A DNA stretch of 64,000 bases from Flavilitoribacter sp020436695 (lineage in GTDB: Bacteria; Bacteroidota; Bacteroidia; Chitinophagales; Saprospiraceae): contig JAWKLQ010000017.1 of the NCBI GenBank assembly GCA_041392665.1, positions 62,001 to 126,000 on the forward strand, written 5' to 3'. Shown one piece after another: positions 51,438-60,300 of the stretch. The notes below the pieces were generated by a model that was not told the DNA's origin, did no database searches, and saw nothing but the letters and a program-made list of their open reading frames with translations. Position 1 is the first letter of the stretch. Each line of letters opens with the position of its first letter. The position numbers and the translations under genes were made by a program.

Positions 51438-53495
51438 ATGAAAACCGATACAAATAAAGCGCCAGGCGCAAAAAAAATTCCTGAAGCATTAAGTATTCAC
51501 GATCATACCCGGATCGACGAATATTACTGGCTTCGCGACCGCGAAGATCAGGAAGTGATCGACTACCTGAATGCAGAAAATACGTACCGCGAAGAAAAAA
51601 TGGCTCACCTGAAGGAATTCGAAAAAACGTTATTCGAAGAAATGAAGGGACGTATGAAACCGGATGACGAATCCGTTCCTTACCGCCATAACGACTATTA
51701 TTATAAAGCTGAATATAAGGAGGGCCTGGAGCATCCTATCTATACCCGCTGGCAGGGTACACTGGAAAAGCCTGAACAGATAGAATTGCTGCTCGACGTC
51801 AATGAACTGGCCAAATCATTCGATTATTTCCAGGTAAGCGGCCTTTCCGTTAGCCCCAATAATAAATTGCTGGCCTACGGAGAAGATACCGTCAGTCGCC
51901 GGATCTACACGGTGCGCTTTAAAAACCTGGAAACCGGCGAACTCCTGGAAGATCAATTGCCCAATACCACCGGCAGTGTGGCCTGGGCCAACGACAATCA
52001 GACGGTTTTTTATACCGTAAAAGATGATGCCCTGCGTCCTTACAAGATCTTTAAACATCGTCTGGGCACGCCGGCTTCGGAAGATGAAGAGGTTTACCAT
52101 GAGTCCGACGAGACTTTCCTAACCTACGTCTACCGTTCCAAGTCCGAGAAATATATCATCATCGGTTCCTACCAGACGATATCCAATGAGTTTCGGGTAC
52201 TTTCATCCGACGAACCGGAAGGAGAATTCAGAATGATCCAAGCCCGGGAACGCAAATTGGAATACAACATAGCCCATTTCGGGGATCAGTTCTACATTCA
52301 CACCAATTGGAACGCGCGGAATTTCCGGCTGATGATCACCGATGAACTGAAGACAGGCAAAGAGAACTGGAAGGAAATCGTTCCGCATCGGGATGATGTT
52401 TTACTGGAAGGGTTAGAAATATTCCACGACTATCTGGTGCTGGCGGAAAGGCATAACGGCATCACCCGACTGCGGGTAATGCCCCGTGACGGAGAAGAAC
52501 ATTATATCGATTTTGGGGAAGAAGTTTACCTGGCCCAGTTTGGCACCAACCGAGAGTTTGATACGCAATTGCTGCGTGTTAGTTATCAGTCAATGACAAC
52601 CCCGGCTACGGTCTACGATTACGATATGGAAAAGCGGACACTCAAACTGATGAAACAGCAGGAGGTCCTAGGCGGTTTTGATCCGGATAACTACGAAGCC
52701 GAAAGATTGTACGCGCCGGCAAGGGACGGCCGAAAAGTCCCTATCTCCATTGTCTACCGCAAAGGTTTTCAAAAAAACGGCACTCAACCACTGCTGCTTT
52801 ATGGATATGGCTCCTATGGTCATAGTATGGAACCCTATTTCGGCAGCACCCGTCTGAGTTTACTGGATCGCGGTTTTGCCTTTGCTATTGCCCATATCAG
52901 AGGCGGTGAAGAAATGGGCCGCTACTGGTACGAGGAGGGCAAACTCCTGAACAAGAAAAACACCTTCTATGATTTCATTGACTGTGCTGAATACCTGATC
53001 AAAGAGAAATTCACGGATAAGGAGCACCTCTTTGCCATGGGGGGCAGTGCCGGAGGCCTGCTGATGGGTGCGATCATTAATCTGCGCCCTGACCTGTGGA
53101 AGGGCGTGGTTGCTGCCGTACCTTTCGTAGATGTGATCACCACCATGCTGGATACATCTATCCCACTCACCACCGGCGAATATGACGAATGGGGTAATCC
53201 CAACGATAAGCAGTATTATGATTATATGCTGAGCTACTCTCCGTATGACAATGTAAAGACACAGGATTATCCGGCTATGTTGGTCACCACCGGTCTGCAC
53301 GATTCCCAGGTGCAATATTGGGAACCGGCCAAGTGGGTCGCCAGATTGAGGGAAATGAAAACGGATGATAATCCACTATTGCTGTATACCAATATGTCTA
53401 CCGGACATAGTGGTGCTTCCGGCCGTTTCGAAAGCCTCAAGGACATTGCGATGGATTATGCCTTTTTGTTAGACCTGGCCGGGCGTGCCAAATAA
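51438..53495 (+). CDS. ptrB: Oligopeptidase B
   Basis: 685 residues, S9A family. The N-terminal part is the seven-bladed propeller (~70-400). The C-terminal alpha/beta-hydrolase part has Ser 537 in GGSAGG, the Asp in GLHDSQV (~622) and His in TGHSGASGRF (~658). The oligopeptidase B markers IRGGEEMGRYWYEEGKL and SPYDNV are present; the enzyme cuts short peptides after basic residues. No signal peptide, so cytoplasmic. It is convergent with the 2-hydroxyacid dehydrogenase gene, stops 8 bases apart. Confidence 0.94.
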   Translation: MKTDTNKAPGAKKIPEALSIHDHTRIDEYYWLRDREDQEVIDYLNAENTYREEKMAHLKEFEKTLFEEMKGRMKPDDESVPYRHNDYYYKAEYKEGLEHPIYTRWQGTLEKPEQIELLLDVNELAKSFDYFQVSGLSVSPNNKLLAYGEDTVSRRIYTVRFKNLETGELLEDQLPNTTGSVAWANDNQTVFYTVKDDALRPYKIFKHRLGTPASEDEEVYHESDETFLTYVYRSKSEKYIIIGSYQTISNEFRVLSSDEPEGEFRMIQARERKLEYNIAHFGDQFYIHTNWNARNFRLMITDELKTGKENWKEIVPHRDDVLLEGLEIFHDYLVLAERHNGITRLRVMPRDGEEHYIDFGEEVYLAQFGTNREFDTQLLRVSYQSMTTPATVYDYDMEKRTLKLMKQQEVLGGFDPDNYEAERLYAPARDGRKVPISIVYRKGFQKNGTQPLLLYGYGSYGHSMEPYFGSTRLSLLDRGFAFAIAHIRGGEEMGRYWYEEGKLLNKKNTFYDFIDCAEYLIKEKFTDKEHLFAMGGSAGGLLMGAIINLRPDLWKGVVAAVPFVDVITTMLDTSIPLTTGEYDEWGNPNDKQYYDYMLSYSPYDNVKTQDYPAMLVTTGLHDSQVQYWEPAKWVARLREMKTDDNPLLLYTNMSTGHSGASGRFESLKDIAMDYAFLLDLAGRAK

Positions 53496-53503
53496 ATTCG
53501 TTT

Positions 53504-54484
53504 CTAGCAAACCCGATTGGTAAAAACTCCGGTCTCATAGAATTCCACAACATTCTGTGCGGCCAAACGGGCCATTTCATCCCGGGCAGTAATGGTAGCT
53601 GATCCGATATGTGGTAATATCGCTACATTTTCCATGTCCAGCAACGGATTATCGGGCAACATGGGCTCAGGATCGGTTACATCCAGGCCTGCCCCCCAGA
53701 TATCGCCGCTCTGTAAAGCAGCGATCAGGTCTTTTTCATTATGGACCGGGCCTCTTGATGTATTGATGAATATCGCCGTCGGTTTCATCTTCCGAAAAGC
53801 CGCAGCATTAAAAATACCTCTTGTTTCCGCATTTAGTGTAGAATGAACAGATAGCACATCACTTTGCGCCAGCAGTTCTTCGAAGGATACTTTGCGGGCA
53901 TTGAACTGTGTTTCGGCTTCCGGATTATGATTTCGATTGCAGTAAATCACATCCATATTGTAGGCACCCCGGCAACGCTGTACCATTTCCATGCCGATCT
54001 TGCCCAGCCCGAATATTCCCAGCGTCTTGTTTTTTAGTTCCTGCCCCAGGTGAGCACGCGGCCGGAAATCGCCCCACTCCCCTTTTGCAATGCTTTTATG
54101 CATATAGAACATCTTTCTGGAAGCGGCCAACATCAGACCAAAAGCAATGTCCGCCGTGGCATTGCTCACTGCATCCGGTGTATTTCCGATCGGAAGCCCC
54201 AGGCGTACAGCTTCTTTTAGGTCGATATTATCATAGCCGGCTGCAAATTGTGAGATAATGTCCAGATGAGCACAAGACTGCAAAAAAGAGGCGTTCAATT
54301 TATCTTTACTACTGCAAATTAGTGCCTGATAATTCTGTACCGTATCGATCAGTTCCTGTTGGGAAATATGATCATCGCGTTCCCAGACAGTCACCTGAAA
54401 ACCTTTGGCACGCAACAGGTCGATTCCTTTATCAGGAATGTTGAGACTGATAAAGACTTTAGTATCTTGGATGGCTCGATTCAT
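53504..54484 (-). CDS. 2-hydroxyacid dehydrogenase (glyoxylate/hydroxypyruvate reductase type)
   Basis: 326 residues of the D-isomer-specific 2-hydroxyacid dehydrogenase family. NAD(P)-binding GLGKIGMEMVQ near residue 158, catalytic Arg in NTSRGPVHNE, Glu in DVTDPEPM and His in LPHIGSATI. The N-terminal sequence KVFISLNIPDKGIDLLRA and ELKNKTLGIFGLGKIG resemble GRHPR/GhrB-like reductases of glyoxylate and hydroxypyruvate. Third gene of an operon behind two class-V PLP enzymes; the start lies 13 bases after the cysteine desulfurase stop. Substrate inferred from family. Confidence 0.9.
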   Translation of the reverse strand: MNRAIQDTKVFISLNIPDKGIDLLRAKGFQVTVWERDDHISQQELIDTVQNYQALICSSKDKLNASFLQSCAHLDIISQFAAGYDNIDLKEAVRLGLPIGNTPDAVSNATADIAFGLMLAASRKMFYMHKSIAKGEWGDFRPRAHLGQELKNKTLGIFGLGKIGMEMVQRCRGAYNMDVIYCNRNHNPEAETQFNARKVSFEELLAQSDVLSVHSTLNAETRGIFNAAAFRKMKPTAIFINTSRGPVHNEKDLIAALQSGDIWGAGLDVTDPEPMLPDNPLLDMENVAILPHIGSATITARDEMARLAAQNVVEFYETGVFTNRVC

Positions 54485-54497
54485 TCGATTGGACTTT

Positions 54498-55631
54498 TTA
54501 GTTGGGCAGGATCTCTTTCAACTTATCGACGACAAAATCCACTTCTTCCCTGCTATTCAAATGGGAAAAAGAGAAACGAACGGTATGCCTTTCGGAGTCC
54601 GGATCAAGGGCAGCAATGACATGAGAGCCCGTATCGATCCCCGAACTACATGCACTGCCTCCGGAAACACTGACTCCGGCAATATCCAGGTTAAAGAGAA
54701 TAAGTCCGGCTTTTTCTGAAGGTGGAAAGTTGACACTCAGTAATTTATAATGAGCCCTGCCTTCCGGATCGCCATTATAGGTCAGGTCGGCAAAGCTGGC
54801 ATTCAATTGCCGGCGCAGGTAATCTCTGATGTCCTTGATCTTTGCCCCGCGCTCATCCATATTGGCAGTGGCCAGCTCCAGGGCCTTCGCCAGACCGACT
54901 ATCCCATAAATATTTTCGGTGCCCCCCCGCATATTGCGTTCCTGGGCTCCCCCATCCAGATAAGGCTCAATAATGTTATCGTTATTGATGTAAACAAAAC
55001 CCGCACCTTTGGGGCCATGAAACTTATGGGCCGATCCGGATAGAAAATGAATATTCATTTTCGAAAGATCAAAAGGAAAGTAACCGATGGTCTGAACCGT
55101 ATCGGAATGAAAATAAGCGCCGTAGGTTTTGCAGATTTCACCGATCTCCTCCAGATCGATCATCGTACCGATCTCGTTGTTGGCATGCATCAGAGAGACC
55201 AGGGTTTTTCCTTTGTCCTGCGCCAATAAGTCTGTGAGGTGAGCCGTATCGACATGCCCCTCCTCATTCAGTTTCACCTGTTCGATCTGTACTCCACCCG
55301 TTTTACCGATCCGTTCTACCGTATGCAGTACGCAATGGTGCTCTATGGCTGAACTGATAATCCTTTTTACCCCCAGATCCCGTACGGCATTTTTGAGTAC
55401 CATGTTATTCGATTCGGTACCGCAGGAGGTGAAAAAGATCTCGCCGATAGAAGCACCCAATGCTTTGGCCACTACCTTTCGGGCCTGCTCCACCGTAGCA
55501 CGGGCTGTACGCCCCTCTCGGTGAATAGAAGACGGATTACCGTAATTTTCCCGCATGGCCCGGTTCATCGCTTCGATCACTTCTTCCAGGATGGGCGTAG
55601 TAGCGGCATTATCAAAATATACTCTTTCCAT
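54498..55631 (-). CDS. Cysteine desulfurase (NifS/IscS type)
   Basis: 377 residues. VYFDNAATTP at the N-terminus, the PLP Lys 203 in SGSAHKFHGPKG, HANNEIGTM, and the catalytic Cys 328 in SGGSACSSG are the class-V cysteine desulfurase features. The short active-site loop with SACSSG and the NAATTP start correspond to the NifS/IscS group. It removes sulphur from cysteine as a persulphide for Fe-S clusters or thio-modification of tRNA. It follows the larger class-V enzyme by 5 bases and precedes the 2-hydroxyacid dehydrogenase by 13, so it is translationally linked to both. No IscU or SufU is nearby. Confidence 0.94.
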   Translation of the reverse strand: MERVYFDNAATTPILEEVIEAMNRAMRENYGNPSSIHREGRTARATVEQARKVVAKALGASIGEIFFTSCGTESNNMVLKNAVRDLGVKRIISSAIEHHCVLHTVERIGKTGGVQIEQVKLNEEGHVDTAHLTDLLAQDKGKTLVSLMHANNEIGTMIDLEEIGEICKTYGAYFHSDTVQTIGYFPFDLSKMNIHFLSGSAHKFHGPKGAGFVYINNDNIIEPYLDGGAQERNMRGGTENIYGIVGLAKALELATANMDERGAKIKDIRDYLRRQLNASFADLTYNGDPEGRAHYKLLSVNFPPSEKAGLILFNLDIAGVSVSGGSACSSGIDTGSHVIAALDPDSERHTVRFSFSHLNSREEVDFVVDKLKEILPN

Positions 55632-55636
55632 TTAAA

Positions 55637-57148
55637 TCATTCTACGATCATCGGTACATCAAACCACTCGGACACCTGTTTAGTTTCAAAATCATCTCCG
55701 CCGTTGTAGTAAAATTCGTTGGTGTGGGAATTGTACTCATAATCCTGGGCCCATTCAGCATGATGATCATGTAGTGCTTCAATAGCGTCCAGAATGTAGT
55801 TCATCTCCTCGTTGCTCATCACCGGATGAATGGAAAGCCGGATCCAGCCGGGCTTGGCCGATAAGACCCCCATAGTGATCTGATCGGTAATCGATTTGGA
55901 ATAACTCTCATCGACATCCAGCAGATAATGCCCGTAGGTTCCCGCACAGGAACAACCTCCTCTCACCTGAATTCCAAATCGATCATTAAGTAATTTGACC
56001 CCCAGATTATAGTGCAGATCTTCAATATAAAAAGAGAGCACTCCCAGTCGTTCTCGATGCTCATTGGCCAATACCCGCAACCGCGGCAGCCGGTCGAAAC
56101 GTTCCCAGATCATGTCCAGCAATTCGTGTTCGCGCTGTAGGATGCGTTCTACTCCGATCTCTTCCTTGAGTTTGATGGCCAGTGCCACTCTGATGGTTTG
56201 CAAAAATGCCGGCGTACCGCCATCTTCCCGGGCTTCGATCTCTTCGATGTATTTATGCCCGCCCCAGGGGTTGGTCCAGTCGACAGTTCCTCCTCCGGGA
56301 TTATCCGGCACCTGATTTTTATACAGTTTGGGATCGAAGACCAAAATTCCCGATGATCCGGGACCACCAAGAAACTTGTGGGGCGAGAAGTAAAGCGCAT
56401 CCAGGTGTCGCAGCGGGTCTTCCGGCCGCATATGGATGTCGATGTAAGGTGCAGAGCAGGCAAAATCTACGAAACATAAACCTCCGGCCCGGTGCATGAT
56501 CTCCGCCACCTCGTGATAAGGCGTCCGGATACCGGTTACATTTGAGCAAGAGGTAATGGCTGCGATCTTAACTTCCCGGTCGGCATATTTCTCCAATAGG
56601 GTTTCCAGATGAGAAAGGTCCATCAGGCCATCGGCATTAGGCCGGATCACCTGTACTTCGGCAATGGTCTCCAACCAGGAAGTCTGATTGGAATGATGCT
56701 CCATATGGCTCACCAGAATAATGGGGCGTTCTTCCGGCGCAAGCTGCACCCGCGAACGGAAACGCTCGTGGAGCTTAAGGCCGAGAATACGCTGGAACTT
56801 ATTGATCACTCCGGTCATTCCCGAGTTGGTCGAGATCAATACGTCTTTTTCATGAGCCCCAACGTGTTTTTTCACCAATGCTTTAGCGTGGTGGTATGCC
56901 GTCGTCATGGTCGACCCGGTGACCGTAGTTTCCGTATGGGTATTCCCCACAAACGGCCCAAATCCCTTTTGTAGGAGGTCTTCTATTGGCCGATATAGTC
57001 GTCCGCTAGCCGTCCAATCGGCATAGATGATCTTCTTTTCGCCAAAAGGCGTATGGAAGTGCTGATCACAACCAATCACATTGCGACGGATAGGCTCAAA
57101 CCACTTTTCCAGGCTGACCTTTTCCTTGGTATCCGGTTTTACAAGCAT
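55637..57148 (-). CDS. Aminotransferase class V-fold PLP enzyme
   Basis: 503 residues, longer than standard desulfurases (~400). YADWTASGRLYRPIED near residue 40, SGMTGVINKFQRI, the PLP Lys in YFSPHKFLGGPGSSGIL, and GGCSCAGTYGHYLLDV with two Cys in the region of the desulfurase active site. This matches class-V PLP enzymes annotated as selenocysteine lyase/cysteine desulfurase relatives. The substrate may be cysteine or another amino acid. First gene of a three-gene operon whose second gene is a canonical cysteine desulfurase. A promoter-like TATCTTTG box lies 26 bases upstream of the ATG. Confidence 0.9.
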   Translation of the reverse strand: MLVKPDTKEKVSLEKWFEPIRRNVIGCDQHFHTPFGEKKIIYADWTASGRLYRPIEDLLQKGFGPFVGNTHTETTVTGSTMTTAYHHAKALVKKHVGAHEKDVLISTNSGMTGVINKFQRILGLKLHERFRSRVQLAPEERPIILVSHMEHHSNQTSWLETIAEVQVIRPNADGLMDLSHLETLLEKYADREVKIAAITSCSNVTGIRTPYHEVAEIMHRAGGLCFVDFACSAPYIDIHMRPEDPLRHLDALYFSPHKFLGGPGSSGILVFDPKLYKNQVPDNPGGGTVDWTNPWGGHKYIEEIEAREDGGTPAFLQTIRVALAIKLKEEIGVERILQREHELLDMIWERFDRLPRLRVLANEHRERLGVLSFYIEDLHYNLGVKLLNDRFGIQVRGGCSCAGTYGHYLLDVDESYSKSITDQITMGVLSAKPGWIRLSIHPVMSNEEMNYILDAIEALHDHHAEWAQDYEYNSHTNEFYYNGGDDFETKQVSEWFDVPMIVE

Positions 57149-57173
57149 AATAGGGCAGTTAAAGAATTCCCTA

Positions 57174-57181
57174 CAAAGATA
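57174..57181 (-). promoter_or_regulatory. Putative -7 box for the class-V PLP operon
   Basis: On the minus strand TATCTTTG, a TAnnTTTG match, 25-33 bases upstream of the ATG at 57148. No clear -33 box. Confidence 0.4.
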
Positions 57182-57239
57182 AGGCTCTTAACCACTCCAC
57201 TACTTTTTTAGGCGCAAAACTTGGTTCAATAAATAAGTC

Positions 57240-58637
57240 TTATGAAATAGCAGTTGCTCCACTGAGTACCAGATCGAGATCCGTTTTGATGCGTAAAACC
57301 AGCTCTTTAGCTCGTTCCATCGTTGGAGCTTCGGCGTATATTCTGATGATGGGTTCGGTGTTGGAGCGACGCAAATGTACCCAGCTATCCGGGAAATCGA
57401 TCTTCAGGCCATCCACTGTATTGCAATCTTCAGTGTGGTATTTTTGGTGCATCTGATCCAGAATTACATCCAGATCGATGCCCTCCGGGCTTTCGATCTT
57501 GTCTTTTACCATCTGATAATCGGGATAATCTGCCCGGAGTTCTGACATGGATTTGCCGGTTTTTGCCAGATGCGTGAGAATTAGCGCGATACCCACCAGG
57601 GCATCACGGCCATAATGCAGTCCGGGAAAGATAATACCTCCGTTCCCTTCCCCTCCGATCACTGCATCTACTTCCTTCATTTTTTCTACCACATTTACTT
57701 CTCCCACCGCACTGGCGTAATAAGTGCCTCCGTAGCGCTCGGTCACATCGCGCAGTGCCCGGGTTGAAGAAAGATTCGATACCGTATTTCCGGGCGTCCG
57801 CTGTAACAGATAATCCGCTACGGCGACCAGGGTATATTCCTCACCGAACATCTCTCCGTCTTCCGATACCAATGCCAGTCGATCCACATCCGGATCAACA
57901 GATATACCCAGATCCGCTCCCGTTTCCCGTACCTTATTGGAAAGATCTTTCAGGTGATGCGGCAAGGGTTCGGGATTATGGGCAAATTCGCCATTTGGTG
58001 TTTCATTGATCACGATAGTCTCGCACCCCAGGCGTTCGAGTAAAGCCGGCACCGCCAGAGCTCCGGTGGAATTGACCGGATCGACCACTACTTTAAAGCT
58101 CCTTTTACGGATCACTTCAGCGTCTACGGTATCCATTCCCAGGATCAGATCAATGTGTTTGTCGATCCATCCATCCTGCATTTCATAGGTACCCAGGTCC
58201 ATTACATCGGCGTAGCGGATGGCTCCTTCACTCAAAAGTTCCAGCAATCTTTCTCCGTCAGACTTGGCTATATATTCGCCTTTACTATTGAGGAATTTCA
58301 GCGCATTCCACTCTTTGGGATTATGACTGGCGGTAATGATGATGCCGGCTCCGGCTCCCAGGCCAGGTACAGCTACTTCCACCGTGGGCGTAGTAGACAA
58401 CCCCAGATCGATCACATCGATCCCCAGGCCGTTTAGCGTAGCACTTACCAGTTGACTCACCATTTGACCTGATATACGGGCATCTCTGCCAATAACTACC
58501 TTTGGGGTAGCGCCCTGCTGCTGGAGTAAATAGCCGAAAGCGGCCGTGCATTCAACGATATCCTGTGGGGTTAGGTTTGAACCGGCAACACCGCCGATCG
58601 TTCCTCTGAATCCGGAAATTGATTTAATGAGTGACAA
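57240..58637 (-). CDS. glmM: Phosphoglucosamine mutase
   Basis: 465 residues. Phosphoserine Ser 104 in TASHNPKEWN, the magnesium loop DPDVDRLALV, the sugar-binding GGEGNGGIIF and the phosphate-binding RRSNTEPIIRIY are the complete alpha-D-phosphohexomutase set. Length and text (GEGNGGI, and IKSISGFRGTIGG at the N-terminus) fit the Bacteroidota GlmM type, which converts glucosamine-6-P to glucosamine-1-P for peptidoglycan and LPS; a role as phosphomannomutase cannot be excluded. It lies upstream of the class-V PLP operon on the same strand, with 91 bases between. Confidence 0.92.
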   Translation of the reverse strand: MSLIKSISGFRGTIGGVAGSNLTPQDIVECTAAFGYLLQQQGATPKVVIGRDARISGQMVSQLVSATLNGLGIDVIDLGLSTTPTVEVAVPGLGAGAGIIITASHNPKEWNALKFLNSKGEYIAKSDGERLLELLSEGAIRYADVMDLGTYEMQDGWIDKHIDLILGMDTVDAEVIRKRSFKVVVDPVNSTGALAVPALLERLGCETIVINETPNGEFAHNPEPLPHHLKDLSNKVRETGADLGISVDPDVDRLALVSEDGEMFGEEYTLVAVADYLLQRTPGNTVSNLSSTRALRDVTERYGGTYYASAVGEVNVVEKMKEVDAVIGGEGNGGIIFPGLHYGRDALVGIALILTHLAKTGKSMSELRADYPDYQMVKDKIESPEGIDLDVILDQMHQKYHTEDCNTVDGLKIDFPDSWVHLRRSNTEPIIRIYAEAPTMERAKELVLRIKTDLDLVLSGATAIS

Positions 58638-58674
58638 TGTTCAATCGTTTTTGTTATAATGAAAATGTTCGGTG

Positions 58675-58682
58675 CAAAAATA
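58675..58682 (-). promoter_or_regulatory. Putative -7 box for glmM
   Basis: TATTTTTG on the minus strand matches TAnnTTTG and lies about 40 bases upstream of the ATG at 58637. No clear -33 box. Confidence 0.35.
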
Positions 58683-58765
58683 GAAAGTCGGGAATAAAAT
58701 GTGTCAGGATTCGACTTATTCCCAGCTTTTACTGAATTTTGCGGCCTTATCAATTGCCATGCCGC

Positions 58766-59371
58766 ATGTTAGACACACTCCTGGAATGGGATCAATGGCT
58801 TTTTCACCTGATCAACTACGATTGGCATAACGGATTTTTGGACCAAATGATGCCTCTGTGGAGGGAAAAAAAGGTTTGGATACCTTTATATATCCTTCTA
58901 GCTGGTTTCGTTTTTTACCGGTTTCGCTGGAAAGGGCTCTATTTTGTGCTGGCCGCAGTACTTACGATCGCTATCGCCGATCCGGTCAGTAGCCAGTTGA
59001 TCAAAAAGAATTTTCAAAGGGAAAGGCCCTGCCGGGCAGCCCATCTGGATAAGGAGGTTAAATTGCTGGTACCCTGCGGCGGCGGTTACAGTTTCACTTC
59101 TTCGCACGCGACCAACCATTTCGCGCTTGGGGCGTTTTTATTCCTTACAGTAGGTCGGCTAATCGGCCGTTGGCGGTGGTTGTTCCTTCTTTGGGCTGCT
59201 TCTATTGCATTCGGCCAGGTATATGTTGGCGTGCATTATCCGCTCGACGTGACAGTCGGCGGATTAGTGGGGTTTCTTATTGGATGGTTGATATACCGAT
59301 TGTACAGTTCAATACCTTCGATCCGCATTCCGGAATTCACTGATCAGCCGCCACCACAACCTGCTGTATAA
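58766..59371 (+). CDS. PAP2-family phosphatase
   Basis: 201 residues from the ATG at 58766 (MLDTLLEWDQWLFHLINYDW); the frame extends to 58739. It is a membrane protein with about five helices. Catalytic motifs: KKNFQRERPC (KxxxxxxRP) near residue 79, SFTSSHATNHF (PSGH-like) and GQVYVGVHYPLDV, in which the usual SR is replaced by GQ but the catalytic HxxxD is kept. Such enzymes dephosphorylate undecaprenyl diphosphate or phosphatidic acid at the periplasmic face. Its stop is 9 bases before the ZIP transporter start, so the two are likely cotranscribed. Confidence 0.9.
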   Translation: MLDTLLEWDQWLFHLINYDWHNGFLDQMMPLWREKKVWIPLYILLAGFVFYRFRWKGLYFVLAAVLTIAIADPVSSQLIKKNFQRERPCRAAHLDKEVKLLVPCGGGYSFTSSHATNHFALGAFLFLTVGRLIGRWRWLFLLWAASIAFGQVYVGVHYPLDVTVGGLVGFLIGWLIYRLYSSIPSIRIPEFTDQPPPQPAV

Positions 59372-59380
59372 AAACAAAAC

Positions 59381-60124
59381 ATGGAGATCTGGGAATATTT
59401 GCTACTCTTTGTTTCCGTTGCCTTAGGCGGGGGGCTGGCTTTTTTTCTTCGCCAGTTTCGCAGTCGTTGGGTACAACTATTACTGGCTTTTAGCGGAGCA
59501 TATATTCTCGGTATTACAGCGCTACATCTGCTACCCAGTGTTTACCACGAGCAGCAGGCCACCATCGGCCTTTGGGTGCTCTTCGGTTTTTTCCTACAAC
59601 TGATACTCGAGCAACTTTCCAAAGGCGTGGAACACGGACATATTCACGCTCATCATCACGCCGGTTCCGGTTTTGCCATCTCCATCATGCTTGGTCTCTG
59701 TTTGCACGCCTTTTTGGAGGGTCTCCCACTCAGCCACTATCATGAACTGGCTCATATTCCGCATGCTGATCACCGATGGTGGGAAAACGGCAACCATTTG
59801 CTTTTCGGCATTATTCTTCATAAGATTCCGGCTGCTTTTGCACTGGTAACTATCCTTCTTCGTTCCGATTTTAAGCCTCCGGTAGCACTGGGGATGTTAC
59901 TTATTTTTGCTTCCATGTCGCCGCTGGCTGCTACCCTGGCCGATGTTTCGGATTGGGGAACGCGCTGGCTGGTCCAGATCGTAGCTATTGTGGTCGGCTC
60001 CTTCCTGCATATTTCCACCACGATACTTTTTGAATCGGACGACCGGCACCAACATCGTATTTCCTGGAAAAAGCTACTTGCGATCGGATTGGGACTGGGA
60101 ATGGGGATCCTATCGGCAGTATGA
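59381..60124 (+). CDS. ZIP family metal transporter
   Basis: 247 residues, eight membrane helices. LCLHAFLEGLPLS in helix 4 and GIILHKIPAAFAL in helix 5 form the binuclear metal centre typical of ZIP proteins (in helix 5, HKIPAA replaces the classical HKIPE). A cytoplasmic loop before helix 4 is very His-rich (EHGHIHAHHH). It probably imports Zn2+ or a similar divalent metal. Second gene after the PAP2 phosphatase. No regulator is adjacent. Confidence 0.9.
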   Translation: MEIWEYLLLFVSVALGGGLAFFLRQFRSRWVQLLLAFSGAYILGITALHLLPSVYHEQQATIGLWVLFGFFLQLILEQLSKGVEHGHIHAHHHAGSGFAISIMLGLCLHAFLEGLPLSHYHELAHIPHADHRWWENGNHLLFGIILHKIPAAFALVTILLRSDFKPPVALGMLLIFASMSPLAATLADVSDWGTRWLVQIVAIVVGSFLHISTTILFESDDRHQHRISWKKLLAIGLGLGMGILSAV

Positions 60125-60300
60125 TTAGTATATCAGGTGTCGCTAAGATTTCTTTAAAAAATCTTTGCTTTGCAAATTTTTCGAAGTCTTTGCGACCTTA
60201 CTATACATAAAGGTATTAGGTATTCAGTACCCGGTCTGAATTTCAACCAAATAAGCTCCTCTCCAAGCTCCGGGCACTAAATACCTATCACGATCAGATA
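60125..60300. repeat. Intergenic repeat hairpin
   Basis: TAGGTATTCAGTACCCGG at 60217-60234 pairs with CCGGGCACTAAATACCTA at 60270-60287, a member of the GGTATT-type repeats also seen at 11867-12063. Just before it is a CTTTGCGA-type sequence (60160-60200), another common intergenic motif in such genomes. No gene. Confidence 0.6.
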
